Source of the DNA: Agroathelia rolfsii
Lineage: Eukaryota > Basidiomycota > Agaricomycetes > Amylocorticiales > Amylocorticiaceae
NCBI GenBank assembly: GCA_018343915.1
Contig: JABRWF010000001.1
Location: 1,798,001-1,862,000 of the forward strand
Direction: 5' to 3'
Length of the DNA stretch: 64,000 nt
The position numbers were made by a program, and so were the translations under genes. The notes beneath the pieces are model-generated. The model saw only the letters and a list, made by a program, of their open reading frames with translations, ran no database searches and was not told the DNA's origin. Below, piece by piece: positions 14,115-25,282 of the stretch. Position 1 is the first letter of the stretch. Each line of letters begins with the position of its first letter.

Positions 14115-16999
14115 CTAATTCTGAGCCTGAGATTGAGGTTGAGGCGTCGTACGACCGCGCTCGGAATCATCAAATGACCCAGGAGACATCCGCAAGAACC
14201 TAGCCAAGACTTCCTCCGAGCCGCGCTTGAATACGTCCACGCCACGCGCGGGATCGAAGACGCGTCCTGCGGGCTTTTTAGGTTGTGATGGCACACCAAG
14301 GCCGCGAGGAGACGCCGTCAAACTTGATGGCGAAGAGCCGGGTTCAGGACGCGGCACGGAGGGGGTAATGGTGGTCGACGGATATTGATCGAGTGTGATC
14401 GGTGACTGGAGAATCGTAGGGCTCGCTGTATTGCCCCATACAGGTTGGGGCTCCCTCAAGGGTGATTCCGAAGACGGCGAAGCATCCGCCGAGACGATTG
14501 GGGACGCCCGTGGCGAGAAGCCGAGACGCTTGTAACCTGATCGGTCCCGACGAGAGGCAGAGGGAGTAGTGGACCTGCGACCTGTATGTGTACGATCACG
14601 AGCCCGATCAGGCTCGTATCTTCTCTGTTCAGCTGCTTCTTCGCGAATGTCATCGCCACTCTCCAGTTCTGTAGAGCTATCTCTCCAGCTGCGCCGCCGC
14701 GGCTTCCGCGCATTGGTGGCTTCTTGCCCACTTTCCTCGCCCTCGCTCTCAACATCACCATCACGAGAGCTCAGGTCTTCGCCATCATCTTGCCATTTGT
14801 AGTCGGGCGCATGAGTGTGGCGCCCACGTCGCTTGCTATCTTCTCTATCTTCCCAGGTTGGATGCGGCCGCGAGGGAGGCTTCACGAGTCGATCTGCGTA
14901 TTTCTGTATGCCTGAAACAGTATCCCATGCATTTGTGTAGCTCAGCGTGTTCAGCGAACCCAGACGCGGGGAGATGACAGGACTGTCGAATCCAGCTACA
15001 GAAACTGGAGGTGAGGAAAATTGTTCTGTATCGATCTGCGATGACTGCGACGGTGAGGCAGAAGACTGAGATGGGATGGAAACGTGTCCTTGAGAAGGAG
15101 CAGGATCGGAGGTGGGGAAAACACGCCGGGGCGCATGCCGAGAATTGGCCTCCCAAGGGAATACCCTTTTCACCTTGTTCGCATCGGGGTGTGGTTTGTC
15201 ACCCGGATTGACGGGGCCGGTAACGTTCTGATACTGGCCTTGCTGGATAAGGCCTTTGGGGATCTCGTGCAACGGAGGTGGTTCGAAGAATGTACTGGAG
15301 TTCGGGGGAGATAATAAGGGGGAACGAGCGTGTCGAGAAGTCGGACGCGACGGGTGCGAACGGGATTGGGATTGCTGTTTGGAATAATAAGAATAAGAAT
15401 AAGAAGATTCAGGAGGTCGATCATTTTTGCGTGAAGGTGATAAGTCCCATACATTTGGGTAATACGTGTCCGAGGGGAATTTAAATGTAGTGGGATTGCC
15501 TGCAGGTGGTGGGTCAACAGCGGGATTCCATAACAATAACGGGGGCGATGGCGCACGGTTGTCTGGAGAGTCGCTTGAGCTCGTATACGACTCCGATGGG
15601 AGCCTTAGCAACTCCGATCTGCCGTCCAGAGGCATAGTAATGTATTCTCCCTCTTCTGGGAAATAGGAACTTTGTTTTCCTTCGATAGACGGACTCCGCG
15701 CTGGCTTTTGCCATGAGTTGAGACCAAGCATGCGCATTGCGTACTCAAGCGGGGTGGATGTGGACATTTCTGCCTCAATTCCAGCTTGTTCGTCCCAAGT
15801 AGCAATGTAGTGCTGAGTGGGGTAGTCATCCTCCGGTGGGAATGTCTGGGATCGATAATGTGTATCGTAGACAGCGAACCAGCGATCTACCAAAGAAGCA
15901 TAGTCATAGGCTGGTAGATGAGGAATGTGAGTTGCCGGCACAGGAGGACGAGAATAAGGAGACGCAGATATGGAAGAGGAGGGAACAATGGATATGCTCG
16001 AGGAAGCCTGATTCGGAAAGTCCATTGGAGCAAGTGCATCAGTGGCGTGCGGAAGAGAAGGTGCTTGAGCAACTGAATACGAAGATGGCACAGATAAAGT
16101 TGCTTGTGGCTGAGTTAAAGCTTGCGATGTCTTGGAAACAGAAGTTTGAGAAGCCAAGGCCCCTTGATATTCTTGCGCTGAAGAGCCTGGAGTGCGATAA
16201 GGAATGTCCATCCATGGCTTATTGGGACCGATGAAATGAACTGCATTGATTTGTGAGCCGAAGCGGGTATATGCGGGTGCATACCTTCGTGATAAAATCT
16301 GCATTAGTAACCGTTTCATTATAAAAGGTAATGAGCCTACGTATATACGGCCGTCGGTGTTGTATTATAGGTGAAGCTTAGGCGGTGCCAATTGTCGCCG
16401 CGCCATTCGTTGAGCAGGCCTTGGTCGGCGCCGTCCCAAGAGCCTTTTTCCCTCACGAGGGTTCGAAGAGCTTCGAATTTTTCATTTCCCGGAGTGAGGA
16501 GCATAACACCGGAGTTGAAGATATCCGGCCATCCTACGTCTGGGACAGCAGCGAATTCATAAGGAAGCTTGAAGAGATGGGAGAGAGGCCGCAAGGGAAG
16601 GACGTCTGCATCCAAAAAAAGAATCTTGGAATATTGGATAAGTCGAAAGACGTGAATTTTCGTGAGTGCAGTGCCGAGGTCAGGCCGGCCTAGTAGTACA
16701 AAAAATCCTAAGCACCATGGATGTCCTATTAGATAATATATGAAATACTCACCCATGAGGTGAAGATTAGCTTCAGTGGTCTTTTCCTGAATGGTTTCGA
16801 CGCCAACGACGACATCGAATACACGCCTTAGGAGCTGTATCGTCGCATCTTCCAGAGATTCCGGTGTGACAAGACAAACGAGATGGAAATCTTTTGGAAG
16901 AGATGCATGGAGGTCTTTCAGCGATGCAGCGAGAGCCAGGGCACCAGGCAGGTAAGAATTTGTTGTCACTAGAGTCACAAAGGCATAAGAAATATCCAT
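14115..16999 (-). CDS. glycogenin (glycosyltransferase family 8), long-tailed fungal form
   Basis: Self-glucosylating primer protein for glycogen synthesis, using UDP-glucose. Exons 16999-16753, 16689-16341, 16284-14115; 921 aa. The GT8 domain occupies about residues 1-225: AFVTLVTTNSYLPGALALA at the start, the metal-binding DAD at about 109-111 (ILFLDADVLPL), FNSGVMLLTP, DGADQGLLNEW, and RFGSQINAVHFIGPNKPW. Tyr198 or Tyr200 (AVYTYAPAY) lies where the mammalian auto-glucosylated Tyr sits. The remaining 700 residues are Ser/Pro-rich and disordered, with a VKRVFPWE block seen in fungal glycogenins and a C-terminal helix (GVDVFKRGSEEVLARFLRM) that is the likely glycogen-synthase docking tail. 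Intron 1 (16752-16690) is 63 nt and stop-free. Glycogenin is a known neighbour of the mushroom mating-type A region. Confidence 0.94.
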
Positions 17000-17323
17000 G
17001 GCATGAGACGAACGGCGATGATGGAGGTGAGAGGACAAGGGAGAAGAGAAAGGAGAGATTTGTAGTCTTTCAAAGCTCTTCCTTTCCTTCTTTCTTTTCA
17101 GTTTCCCCGCATCAATAGGCCCGGCTCTCCGCTCTCATCTCGCCCGGCAATCTCCTTTTATGTATAAAAACGCCTTATTTGGCCCAGTAACCGGCCCATT
17201 GCAAATGGCTGCTGCCGTCCTCTGCTCATGACGTCATTAAAGTGTACCCAAAAAGAGAAATGCGTTCCGTGACTCCGACCATTTCACTTCCGACTACCGT
17301 CATTAGCACGGTCGACCTCGACA
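17000..17323. promoter_or_regulatory. divergent promoter, glycogenin / ABC1 kinase
   Basis: 324 bp separate the two start codons. A purine-rich block on the plus strand (17030-17070), i.e. pyrimidine-rich for glycogenin, lies next to the glycogenin start. No single element stands out. Confidence 0.45.
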
Positions 17324-19587
17324 ATGAGCCTTGCCCGTGGCCGCCTGCCGCCCTCGGTACGGCTACGAGGCTTGTTGTATGCACCTCCACTTGGGCGTAC
17401 TCGTGGCATAGGATACAGTCATCCTCAGCTGGGCTGGCGTTCAATACCTAACAGCAAACTATTATGGGCCATCCCTGTCGGCGCTGGCTTTGCACTCTAT
17501 TTAACACCGAAATCTGAGTCAACACTACATCAATTATGTGCTTCGCCATCTATTATTCCATGCTCTTCTCAGGAGAAGGAACCTCACATTATAAATTCTC
17601 CTGCTGAAGAGCGCCGCTCGATCTTATCTAGGCTGTGGTCTCTCTTCTACGATAGAATATGGGAACCCGTACTCACCGGGCGAAGATTCGTCTATCTATT
17701 CTGTCTCTTCCTACCCGTTATCCTGTCCTCTCCCATGGTCCTATTTGGGCGTTTACACCAAGGAGAGAGACGTGGCGCCATCCTCTGGTACGACTTTCTT
17801 GTCTCCCAGATGGAACGTGCGGGGCCTACATTCATCAAGGTAGGTACTACGTCATTGTTGGACACCTTCAGTGGCTCATGTTACCCAGTTGGCACAATGG
17901 GCGGGCTCTCGTGCAGATCTCTTCCCCGCTCAATTATGTCAGCGATTGGGTGATTTACACTCAAATGGCAAGCCCCATTCATTAGCACATACCAAACGTG
18001 TTATCGAAAAGGTTTTCCAACGCCATTTCGACGATGTATTTGAGGAATTCGAGGAAACACCGATTGGAACTGGTGCAATAGCGCAGGTGGGTCTCAAAGT
18101 CCCCTCATTCTCAATGGCTTATAATCAATGATGATAGGTGTACCGTGCAACGTTAAAACAAGATCTCATCCCTCCCTCCCATCTCACGCCGAAGCGCAGT
18201 CCACCTACACCAATTGGTCCTGTCATTCGCCAAGACCCCGCTCCATCTGTTCCATCCAATGCCGTAGCCATAAAAATTTTACATCCTCGAGTGAAAAAGA
18301 CGATTACTCGTGACCTCTCCATTATGAACTTCTTCGCACGAACGTTATCCCTTCTCCCTGGCATGCAGTGGCTCTCCTTGCCAGAAGAGGTTGAAGTATT
18401 CGGGAAACTAATGAACATGCAACTCAACCTCAGGAACGAAGCGGATAACCTGAACACGTTTGAAAACAATTTTGCACCTCGCAAAGTGCCCGTGATGTTC
18501 CCCCGTCCGCTCAAAAACTGGTCGACTGAAGATTTGCTGGTTGAAGAGTACATGCATGCGCTACCACTCGAGTCAGTGATGAAAAACGGCGGAGGTCCAT
18601 TTGATAAGCAATTGGCAACCGTTGGGCTAGATGCATTCCTTGCAAGTTCATTTTCAAATTCATGACGTCAATTCAGGGCTCATTGAACCCCTGACTTTAG
18701 AATATGCTTTTACTTGACAACTTTGTTCATTCCGATCTTCATCCTGGCAACATCATGATCAAATTCAGCCGACCCCTCGACGCCATCAAACTCCTCAAAA
18801 ATGTCGCCTCCAGCCTCTTTGGCTCCGGAAAAACTGTGGCCGAGAACCTCACCACGCCCGATTTCAGAGAATCCGACGAGATCGTTTGCCGCCTTGGGAA
18901 ATTGAAGCATGACCCCGTCGCATGGCGAAACGAACTCGCCTCCGTTCATGCAGAGGGGTACATTCCCGAGCTGGTTTTCATCGATGCCGGCCTGGTGACC
19001 ACGCTCTCCGCCACGAACCGAGAAAACTTCATAGACCTCTTCCGCGCGGTGGCGAATTTCGACGGATATCGCACGGGCCTGCTGATGGTTGAGCGGTGTC
19101 GCTCGCCGGAACAAGCCATTGACGTGGAGACGTTTGCGCTGAAGATGCAGAACCTCGTGTTGAGCGTGAAGCGCAAGACGTTCTCGTTGGGCCAGGTCAA
19201 GATTTCTGATGTGCTCACGGAGGTACTGAAGGCCGTGCGGGTGCATCATGTCAAGATGGAAGGCGATTTCATTAACACTGTCATTTCAATTCTACTCCTC
19301 GAGGGTATTGGGCGGCAGTTGGACCCGGGCTTGGATCTATTCAAGAGCGCATTGCCAATTTTGAGGCAGCTGGGTAGACAAATGAGTGTCGAGGAAGGTC
19401 GTGCCCACCTCGATAGAGGTAGTTTGGGAGCTATGGTTAAGGTATGGTCCCTTCCCAATCCTCACGCTTTAAAATTGCTTACGAAAGTGGTATTTTTGTT
19501 ATCAAGGTTTATCTATGGCTAGAAGCAAGAGATTTGGCCTCTTCCGCCGTAGCGAATGCGGATGATTTGGTTAAATATGACTTGTGA
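17324..19587 (+). CDS. CQD1: ABC1/ADCK2-type mitochondrial atypical kinase (YPL109C/Cqd1 type)
   Basis: UbiB-family atypical kinase of the ADCK2/Cqd1 branch, acting at mitochondria in lipid and coenzyme Q homeostasis. Exons 17324-17839, 17889-18086, 18138-18641, 18701-19441, 19507-19587; 679 aa. The N-terminus is basic (mitochondrial targeting likely) and a hydrophobic segment is near residue 125-145. The KxGQ-like motif reads FIKLAQWAGSRADLF, followed by TPIGTGAIAQVYRA, VAIKILHPRVKK, the catalytic HSDLHPGNIM and the metal-binding FIDAGLVTTL. The intron at 18642-18700 starts with GC (gcaagt...ag); only this junction keeps the family sequence DAFL-NMLLLDNFVHSDLHPGN in frame. YPL109C homologues are reported neighbours of the mushroom A mating-type locus, and that supports this branch over the ADCK1/Mcp2 branch. 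Confidence 0.92.
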
Positions 19588-20280
19588 GAAGATGTCATCT
19601 TTTGTTTTATTGATTTGTGTATACTGATGATTCCTAATCTCCTTATAGACTTACACCAGGTATTTGAGTTTTTGGACGATACAAGAGAGCTTGAGATAGA
19701 AGAACATCTTTATGAATACAACGACAGTAGTCATATAATTTGATAGACACAGCCAACAAATACAGTCACAATTCAACTGATGGAAAGGAACGGCAAAAAG
19801 CTATCCAGGTCCGAGTCGAAGTTTCATTGTATAGACCATCCCATTTATTACCTTCTATAATATTGTCTATTCTTATTCGGACTATTAACTTTCATTATAA
19901 CCTCCGATTCTGTAAAGTAATGTTTAGCCCTTACTCGGTGTATCCAATTGTCGGCATTTATTGTTGCAGGCACTTCTTACATGTACAGCTCAATTGCTTC
20001 CGAGTTCGGTCATGCGCAGCACTAGATAACACAGACAGAACACAGTCGATTAAATTATATATAGGCAGACAGAATGCTGCACACAGCGTAAGCAGCAGTT
20101 TAATAATGTTTAATACCAGTAACCAAAATCCAAAACCAGATGATATATATCAAGAAGAAAAGAGTGGAATGTTCGAGATCCAGCATGTTTTATAATTGTC
20201 AATTATGTTCCTCTCAGTCAACGACCATCTGGAAAAGAGACAGGGTATATATATATGTATCCAAAAATACCGTATCTCCT
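19588..20280. other. intergenic, convergent gene ends
   Basis: AT-rich region between two convergent genes with several ATA/TATA runs (for example near 20240-20260). No supported exon. Confidence 0.5.
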
Positions 20281-21322
20281 TTACAAAGTAAGGGTCAAGA
20301 TACCAGCAACAACAGCGGTGAGGATGGTAACCACGTTGCCCCCTCCAACATTTAAGGTGGACATAGCAGAGGAAGTTGAAGATGCCACGTTCGTCGACGA
20401 AGCAGATGACGAATCACCATCAGACCCAGCCTGGGTATTGGCACCCGTCGTACCAGGGTCACCAGGGATAGATACGGCCGAAGTACCAGAAGGACCAGCT
20501 ATAACGTAGGCAGTGACCGTGGGGCACCTATGTACGTACACGTGGTGTTCGATTGAAAACGCATGTCGTTAGTGGTGAGTTTTGATTACGACAGAGATGG
20601 ATAATAGGAGATATCTTACCCTGAATCTGCAACAGTTGTTTGCGCACGCTTGGCTAATGGGGTGGTCGTGGTCGTGGTTGCAGCGCCGAGTGCCGTATTC
20701 GTTGTGGGGAGAACGCCAGGAGTGGTGGTCAAAGTCGCTGTATTGGTGGTCAAAGCAGTCGTTGTTGCTATCGTTGGGACAAGTGGGGTGGTAGTAGTGC
20801 TAGTGGTGGTCGGGAGTGTAACCAGAGGAGTGGTGGTAAGGATCGTCGGGGTAGTCGTTGTTGGGAGGAGGACCGTCGTTGTCGGCGTTGTCGCGACCAG
20901 CGGAGTGGTTACCAGCGGGGTAGTTGTGGTCGTTACCACGGTGGTCAAGCTGGACGATGTCGACGTGGGAGCATAGACGGAGATGGCTTGCTCTGTCACT
21001 GTTATCGTGGTGGGTGTGCAGACTGCGGTACTGGTGGATCGGTAGCGGATTGACAAAGGCCAACAGGACCTGATGAGAAAGACGAATGGCGATGTACACT
21101 GATATTGCATACTTACGCTGCAGCATTGGTCACAGCCCTTACGTTCAACGCATCCGGCGCCGCAAATGGAGAGACAGGTGAGGCGACAACCAAACCTGCG
21201 ATTGCATTACATGTATTGAGTGTCGACTACTACTAAGATTTTCGCTTCTTCTGGTCAAGAAAAAGCTTACCTTGAGCTCCGATGAAGCTAGTCAATGCAA
21301 GAACCACGGAAGCGGAGAACAT
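20281..21322 (-). CDS. threonine-rich GPI-anchored-type cell-surface protein
   Basis: Exons 21322-21271, 21195-21117, 21069-20620, 20527-20281; 275 aa. A signal peptide (MFSASVVLALTSFIGAQG) leads into a short linker. A long Thr/Pro/Val-rich region follows (about residues 75-185), highly O-glycosylatable, with repeats of the type TTTPLVTTP. It ends in a Ser/Gly linker and a hydrophobic tail (NVVTILTAVVAGILTLTL) with small residues before it, as for GPI attachment. Such proteins line fungal cell walls. Two cysteines (SCWP, AVCTP) precede the Thr-rich part and one (SGCPTV) follows. Oddity: exon 2 is open in a second frame that would give nine cysteines in 26 residues (see findings); the canonical splice phases select the frame given here. 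Exact role unknown. Confidence 0.82.
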
Positions 21323-22156
21323 TTTGCGGGGAAGAGGGTGAGTTGACAAAGGAGCGTGTGGAAATGGGCCGTAGTAGTAAGAACTTCGAGGAAACGGATC
21401 AAACACTATGCCATTTATGGCTCTCTATTATACGCGAATTGCTATGTAGCGACCATTATTTCTTGTTTACGTGCCAATTCCCAGGAGTATACACTCGTTC
21501 ACAGCTCAGAACGTATATGGCTAAGGCGGTTGAGAAGATACCCTGGAAAATCCGGAGGATTTTTGAGCGTGCAGCTTTATGGTCATCAAACACGGCGAAC
21601 TTTTGCCAGATCAAACAACTTCAAACAAGCCTGAGATAACACGCTAGTAAAAGGGCTACACAACGTCGATCTAGTACACTCGCTCATGCTAGATTGCAAA
21701 TCACCGCATTAGCCTATCGTATATCTATCGCATCTTAGTAGCTAGAAAATTTAAATAAATAAATAAATAATAGCAGAAATTCCATATATTGCCATGGCTT
21801 AATAGCATCTTTATCTCATCATGCCAGTGATTCGCTTACTCTCTTGGGCTCCAACGGTATAATTCAGCCAGACGACCCGCGGCCAATGAAGCTCTTGCAC
21901 AAACCAGTACCCCTGGTATTCACATGGCGGTCCCCATAAAGGAAACGAAATGACCTGGCTGGCGCCACACTGACTGGTCGATGAGGTCATCCTACTAGCC
22001 ATCTCCAATTGACAATGACGTCACGAACATCAATTGCATTGGGACAGGCCAGTATAAAGAGCTACCCCATACGACCCATCATCTCTATCACATTCAACAG
22101 CCACACATTTTTTTACCCCACCTTAATCCACATCTATACTAACAACACCCATCATC
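21323..22156. promoter_or_regulatory. divergent promoter region with TATA box
   Basis: Separates the Thr-rich protein (minus) from the repeat-helix protein (plus). A tataaa lies at 22053-22058, about 100 bp before the plus-strand ATG at 22157. A short aaat tandem run lies near 21752-21768. No exon seen. Confidence 0.5.
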
Positions 22157-22952
22157 ATGCCGACTGGGTGAGTCCCAGTCCCAGTAGCTCCAAGTCCATG
22201 AATGAACGTGGGGCTGACGACTGACTTTGACATTTAGACAATCGCAATACGAGACTTCCGCCGCTATGGCCAATGTTGAGGCCTCTACTGCCGAGCTTAG
22301 CCATGAAGTTGATGTCAACGCCAGCAAAGCACAACACGCCGCTGAGGATGCTGCCCACGTCGCTGCTGTATGTCTTATCAGTATTGATTATTTATCGATA
22401 GCAAATAACTAAAATGATGCATAACAGTCCAAAGGTAGCGCATTGACGGGAGAGAAGTCTGCTTTCGACGGCTTTGCAACCCAGGCCAGCCAAATTACGG
22501 ACCGTGCCGCTTCACAGGGCAAAGAGAATCTGTCTTCTGCTCAGGCCAACAGCGGCGGTTACATTGATCAGGCCAAGTCCATGGCAACTACAGCCCTTGC
22601 GACTGGACAGGTAGTTATCTTTCTTTCAGCATTCACAATTATAGAGGACTGACGTTTTATCAAGGGCATGCTTGCGGACGCTATGACCACTATCCAACCC
22701 CATCTCGAAAAAGCGCAAACCATCGCACAACCACACCTTGAGAAGGCTCAGGCTATTGCCCAGCCCCATATAGAGAAGGCGAAAACACTGGCTGGAACTT
22801 ATCTGGGTAGCGAAACGACTGATAGCGAGACATCGACCGGAAGGCCCACCACAAGCGCACCGCTTGAGGAGAGCAGCCCCCACACCGCTGGTTCGCCATA
22901 TCCGTCGACAACAACGACGACGGGAGCGAACGTTGGCACAAGCCTCATCTAA
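22157..22952 (+). CDS. small hydrophilic helical-repeat protein (LEA-like)
   Basis: Exons 22157-22167, 22238-22367, 22428-22610, 22665-22952; 203 aa. The first exon is only 11 nt (MPTG). The protein is rich in Ala, Glu, Ser and Gln with no membrane segment. Residues about 110-145 hold three near-identical 11-residue units of the form QPHLEKAQxIA, which predicts an amphipathic helix as in late-embryogenesis-abundant or apolipoprotein-like stress proteins. The C-terminus is a Ser/Thr-rich tail. The TATA box at 22053 is well placed. I cannot assign it to a named family; stress protection or lipid-surface binding is inference from composition only. It sits 378 bp upstream of the beta-flanking gene in the same orientation. 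Confidence 0.8.
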
Positions 22953-23330
22953 GTCAATAAGTTTCTTTGTTGGTCGATGCAGGAGTGAATTCAAATGATA
23001 AATGCACTTGTAATATACCACTTGTATTTTTATGATAGTACTATTAATCCGTATAATTTTTATTGCGGTGTCTCATTGGCAAGCCACTTCAAGAGCTCAC
23101 ATGTATCCACTCGATAGAACAAGACATGAATGTGGTGTGGAAACAGCGAATAAGCGAACCAAAAATAGGGAGCTGATATCACCTTAACGATGATGTAATG
23201 ATATCCCTAAGTGAGCATAGTGTCATCGCCAAGACGAACATGCCAGATAGCATCGCCTCGACTGATCGTTATAATCAACCCTCTACGTACAACTTACTCT
23301 CATTCACCTTACTCACACTAGCACACAAAC
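22953..23330. other. intergenic, beta-flanking gene promoter
   Basis: 378 bp between two plus-strand genes. No obvious TATA at a standard distance and no exon. Confidence 0.45.
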
Positions 23331-24588
23331 ATGGTATGTCTCAGCTGGAGGTGTTTCCAGGATATGCTGGGCTGAAATCACATCAGGAAGGGTTCATGAA
23401 CATGGCTAAAGAAGGCCTCGCTGCCTATGAGCGATCTCAATCTCAACAACAGGGTTCTCAGTGTACGTTCATCTCTATCACGCCTTAAGCGTCGCGATTG
23501 ACACAATCCTATGATTTCACAGCTGCTGGAAATCCAAACCAGGGCCAACAGCATTTCGGAGTTCAAGGCGGCGCCCAGTACAACCGCCCAGGAGGGAATT
23601 ATGGATACGATGATGGACAGCAAGGACAGTATGGCGGTGGCCAACAAGGGCAGTACGGCCAGCAGGGACAGTATGGCCAGCAAGGACAATACGGTCAGCA
23701 AGGACAATATGGCCAGCAGGAACAATATGGTCAGCAAGGACAGTACGGACAACAGGGACAGTATGGACAGCAGGGTCACGGTCCTCACAGTAAGTCTCCT
23801 CTATGACGCAATAAGCATCCCTGATGTATCGATGATCTCACACGAATACCCTGCCCCCCTTCCGTTGCCAGTCGACCACAGGCAGGCCATTCAAAATGCC
23901 TCTGCGAATGGCTCTGGTGACGAAGGTCTCTTCTCGCAAGCTCTCAACTTCGTTCAGGGCCGTTCGGTTAGTATTTACCATTTTTTCTTTCTCCCCGTCG
24001 TATCGCACGTCTTGCTGTGATCAGATAACGACGATGGCGATGACGATGGATGCCGATTATACGAAACTGATGTACTGATGGATTATTACCCCAATCGCCT
24101 CAAATCCATATCTAGCAACAACACAGCGAGCCCATCGACGAAGACGCTGTACAGAGTGCGCACCGCCAGGCGTACAACCAAGGCAGCGCCTCGAGCCTCG
24201 ACGCGGGCGGCATGGGCGGTGCAGCCGCCTTGCAGGCGCTCAAGATGTTCACTGGCGGTGGGTCGGGCTCAGGTGCTGGCTCCTCGACACAGCTGATCAG
24301 CATGGCAATGAGTGAGGCGAGCAAGCTGTTTGATAAATCAGGTGGCTCTGCTGGTGGGGGCAGCAAGCAGGATGTCGTGAATAATGCGGCGATGATGGTG
24401 ATGAAGTTGCTTGTGCAGAGCAAATTTGGGAACAATAACGCCGGCGGTGGCAATTCAGGTGGTCTGGGCAGTTTAATGGGCCTTGTGAGTTTTTTGTCCT
24501 GCTGTATAGCCATGCTATGAGAGATTCTGAACTGACGGTATCCCCACTATGGTTTCCACGATACCTGCAGGCGTCTAAATTTATGTGA
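23331..24588 (+). CDS. beta-flanking protein of the mating-type A locus
   Basis: The beta-flanking gene (beta-fg) encodes a conserved fungal protein of unknown function that marks one side of mushroom HD mating loci. Exons 23331-23333, 23387-23462, 23523-23789, 23872-23966, 24116-24484, 24571-24588; 275 aa. The first exon is just the ATG and the last codes ASKFM. Order: EGFMNMAKEGLAAY helix, a Gly/Gln/Tyr hexapeptide repeat (residues about 60-115), a block GDEGLFSQALNFVQGR, then the conserved C-terminal half with DEDAVQSAHRQAYNQG, AAALQALKMFTGG, AMSEASKLFD, NNAAMMVMKLLVQSKF and LGSLMGL. This C-terminal half is what I recognise as beta-fg. The fourth intron (149 nt) is longer than the others here; a small exon inside it cannot be ruled out. 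Confidence 0.9.
23623..23776 (+). repeat. tandem hexapeptide-coding repeat (QYGQQG) in the beta-flanking gene
   Basis: About eight to nine consecutive 18-nt units coding for QYGQQG, with third-position differences between units. In-frame gain or loss of units is expected among alleles. Antisense reading gives a long Leu/Ser ORF that is an artefact. Confidence 0.85.
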
Positions 24589-25282
24589 TCCTTCCAAGTG
24601 TGATACAACTAGCTACACGCTGAAATGGAAGTGATTTGTACTAATAAGTTCTAGTAGTCTACCACAGACAAACATCAAATCCTGATTGGCGTATGATCAT
24701 GTATGCATATGTACGGACTCGGAACAAAGAAAATGTATTACCGTAACAATACTTGTGTATACAAAGCAGAAGACTAGACCGCATAGGTGAATGACACTGT
24801 ATGGAAACTAGGTAATGAAGAAATGTCATAATGGCCAACCAAACACGTCTAGTATACGTACGATGGCCATCATTTTCCTTTTATTAGGCGAAGTACACGG
24901 TCAATAGGCTCAAGTTCACAGCACGTCATATCAGGGGAAGCGATTGTACAATATATGATATTCCGATAACAATAACGATATAAGAGGATAGTAAGACGAA
25001 TATTCGATAGCAGTGTGATGTACAATACGACCATAGGAAATGCGAGTAAGTGGGGCGGTAAAGGAAGAGAATAAAAATCCATGTAGGAAGCATGAAAACA
25101 ACATGTAGATCATAACAATGAAATCTGGGGGGGAGGGGTAAAAAAAAAGCATGAACCATAATACAAAAATGCGAGGGCGTCCAGATGCACTATCTCGGCT
25201 GCCGTTGGAAGTTCGGGAAATTTCGAAGGAGAATAAACAGAAATGGCGGGATGATGAGGCGAGACGGAAGGGTGGTGACGAC
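24589..25282. other. intergenic, convergent beta-flanking / HD2 ends
   Basis: 694 bp of AT-rich sequence between the beta-flanking gene (plus) and HD2 (minus). No exon or repeat family recognised. Confidence 0.5.

Noticed and set aside
17226..17444. Small frames at the start of the ABC1 kinase gene on both strands
   Set aside because: Overlap the well-supported first exon in other frames.
20650..20976. Plus-strand Val-rich frame of 108 codons
   Set aside because: Antisense of the Thr-rich codons (ACN read backwards as NGT).
23623..23776. Possible CRISPR-like array because of regular repeats
   Set aside because: The units are contiguous, in frame, without spacers, inside a eukaryotic coding exon.
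23378..23788. Leu/Ser-rich minus-strand frame of 136 codons
   Set aside because: Caused by reading the QYGQQG-coding repeat backwards.
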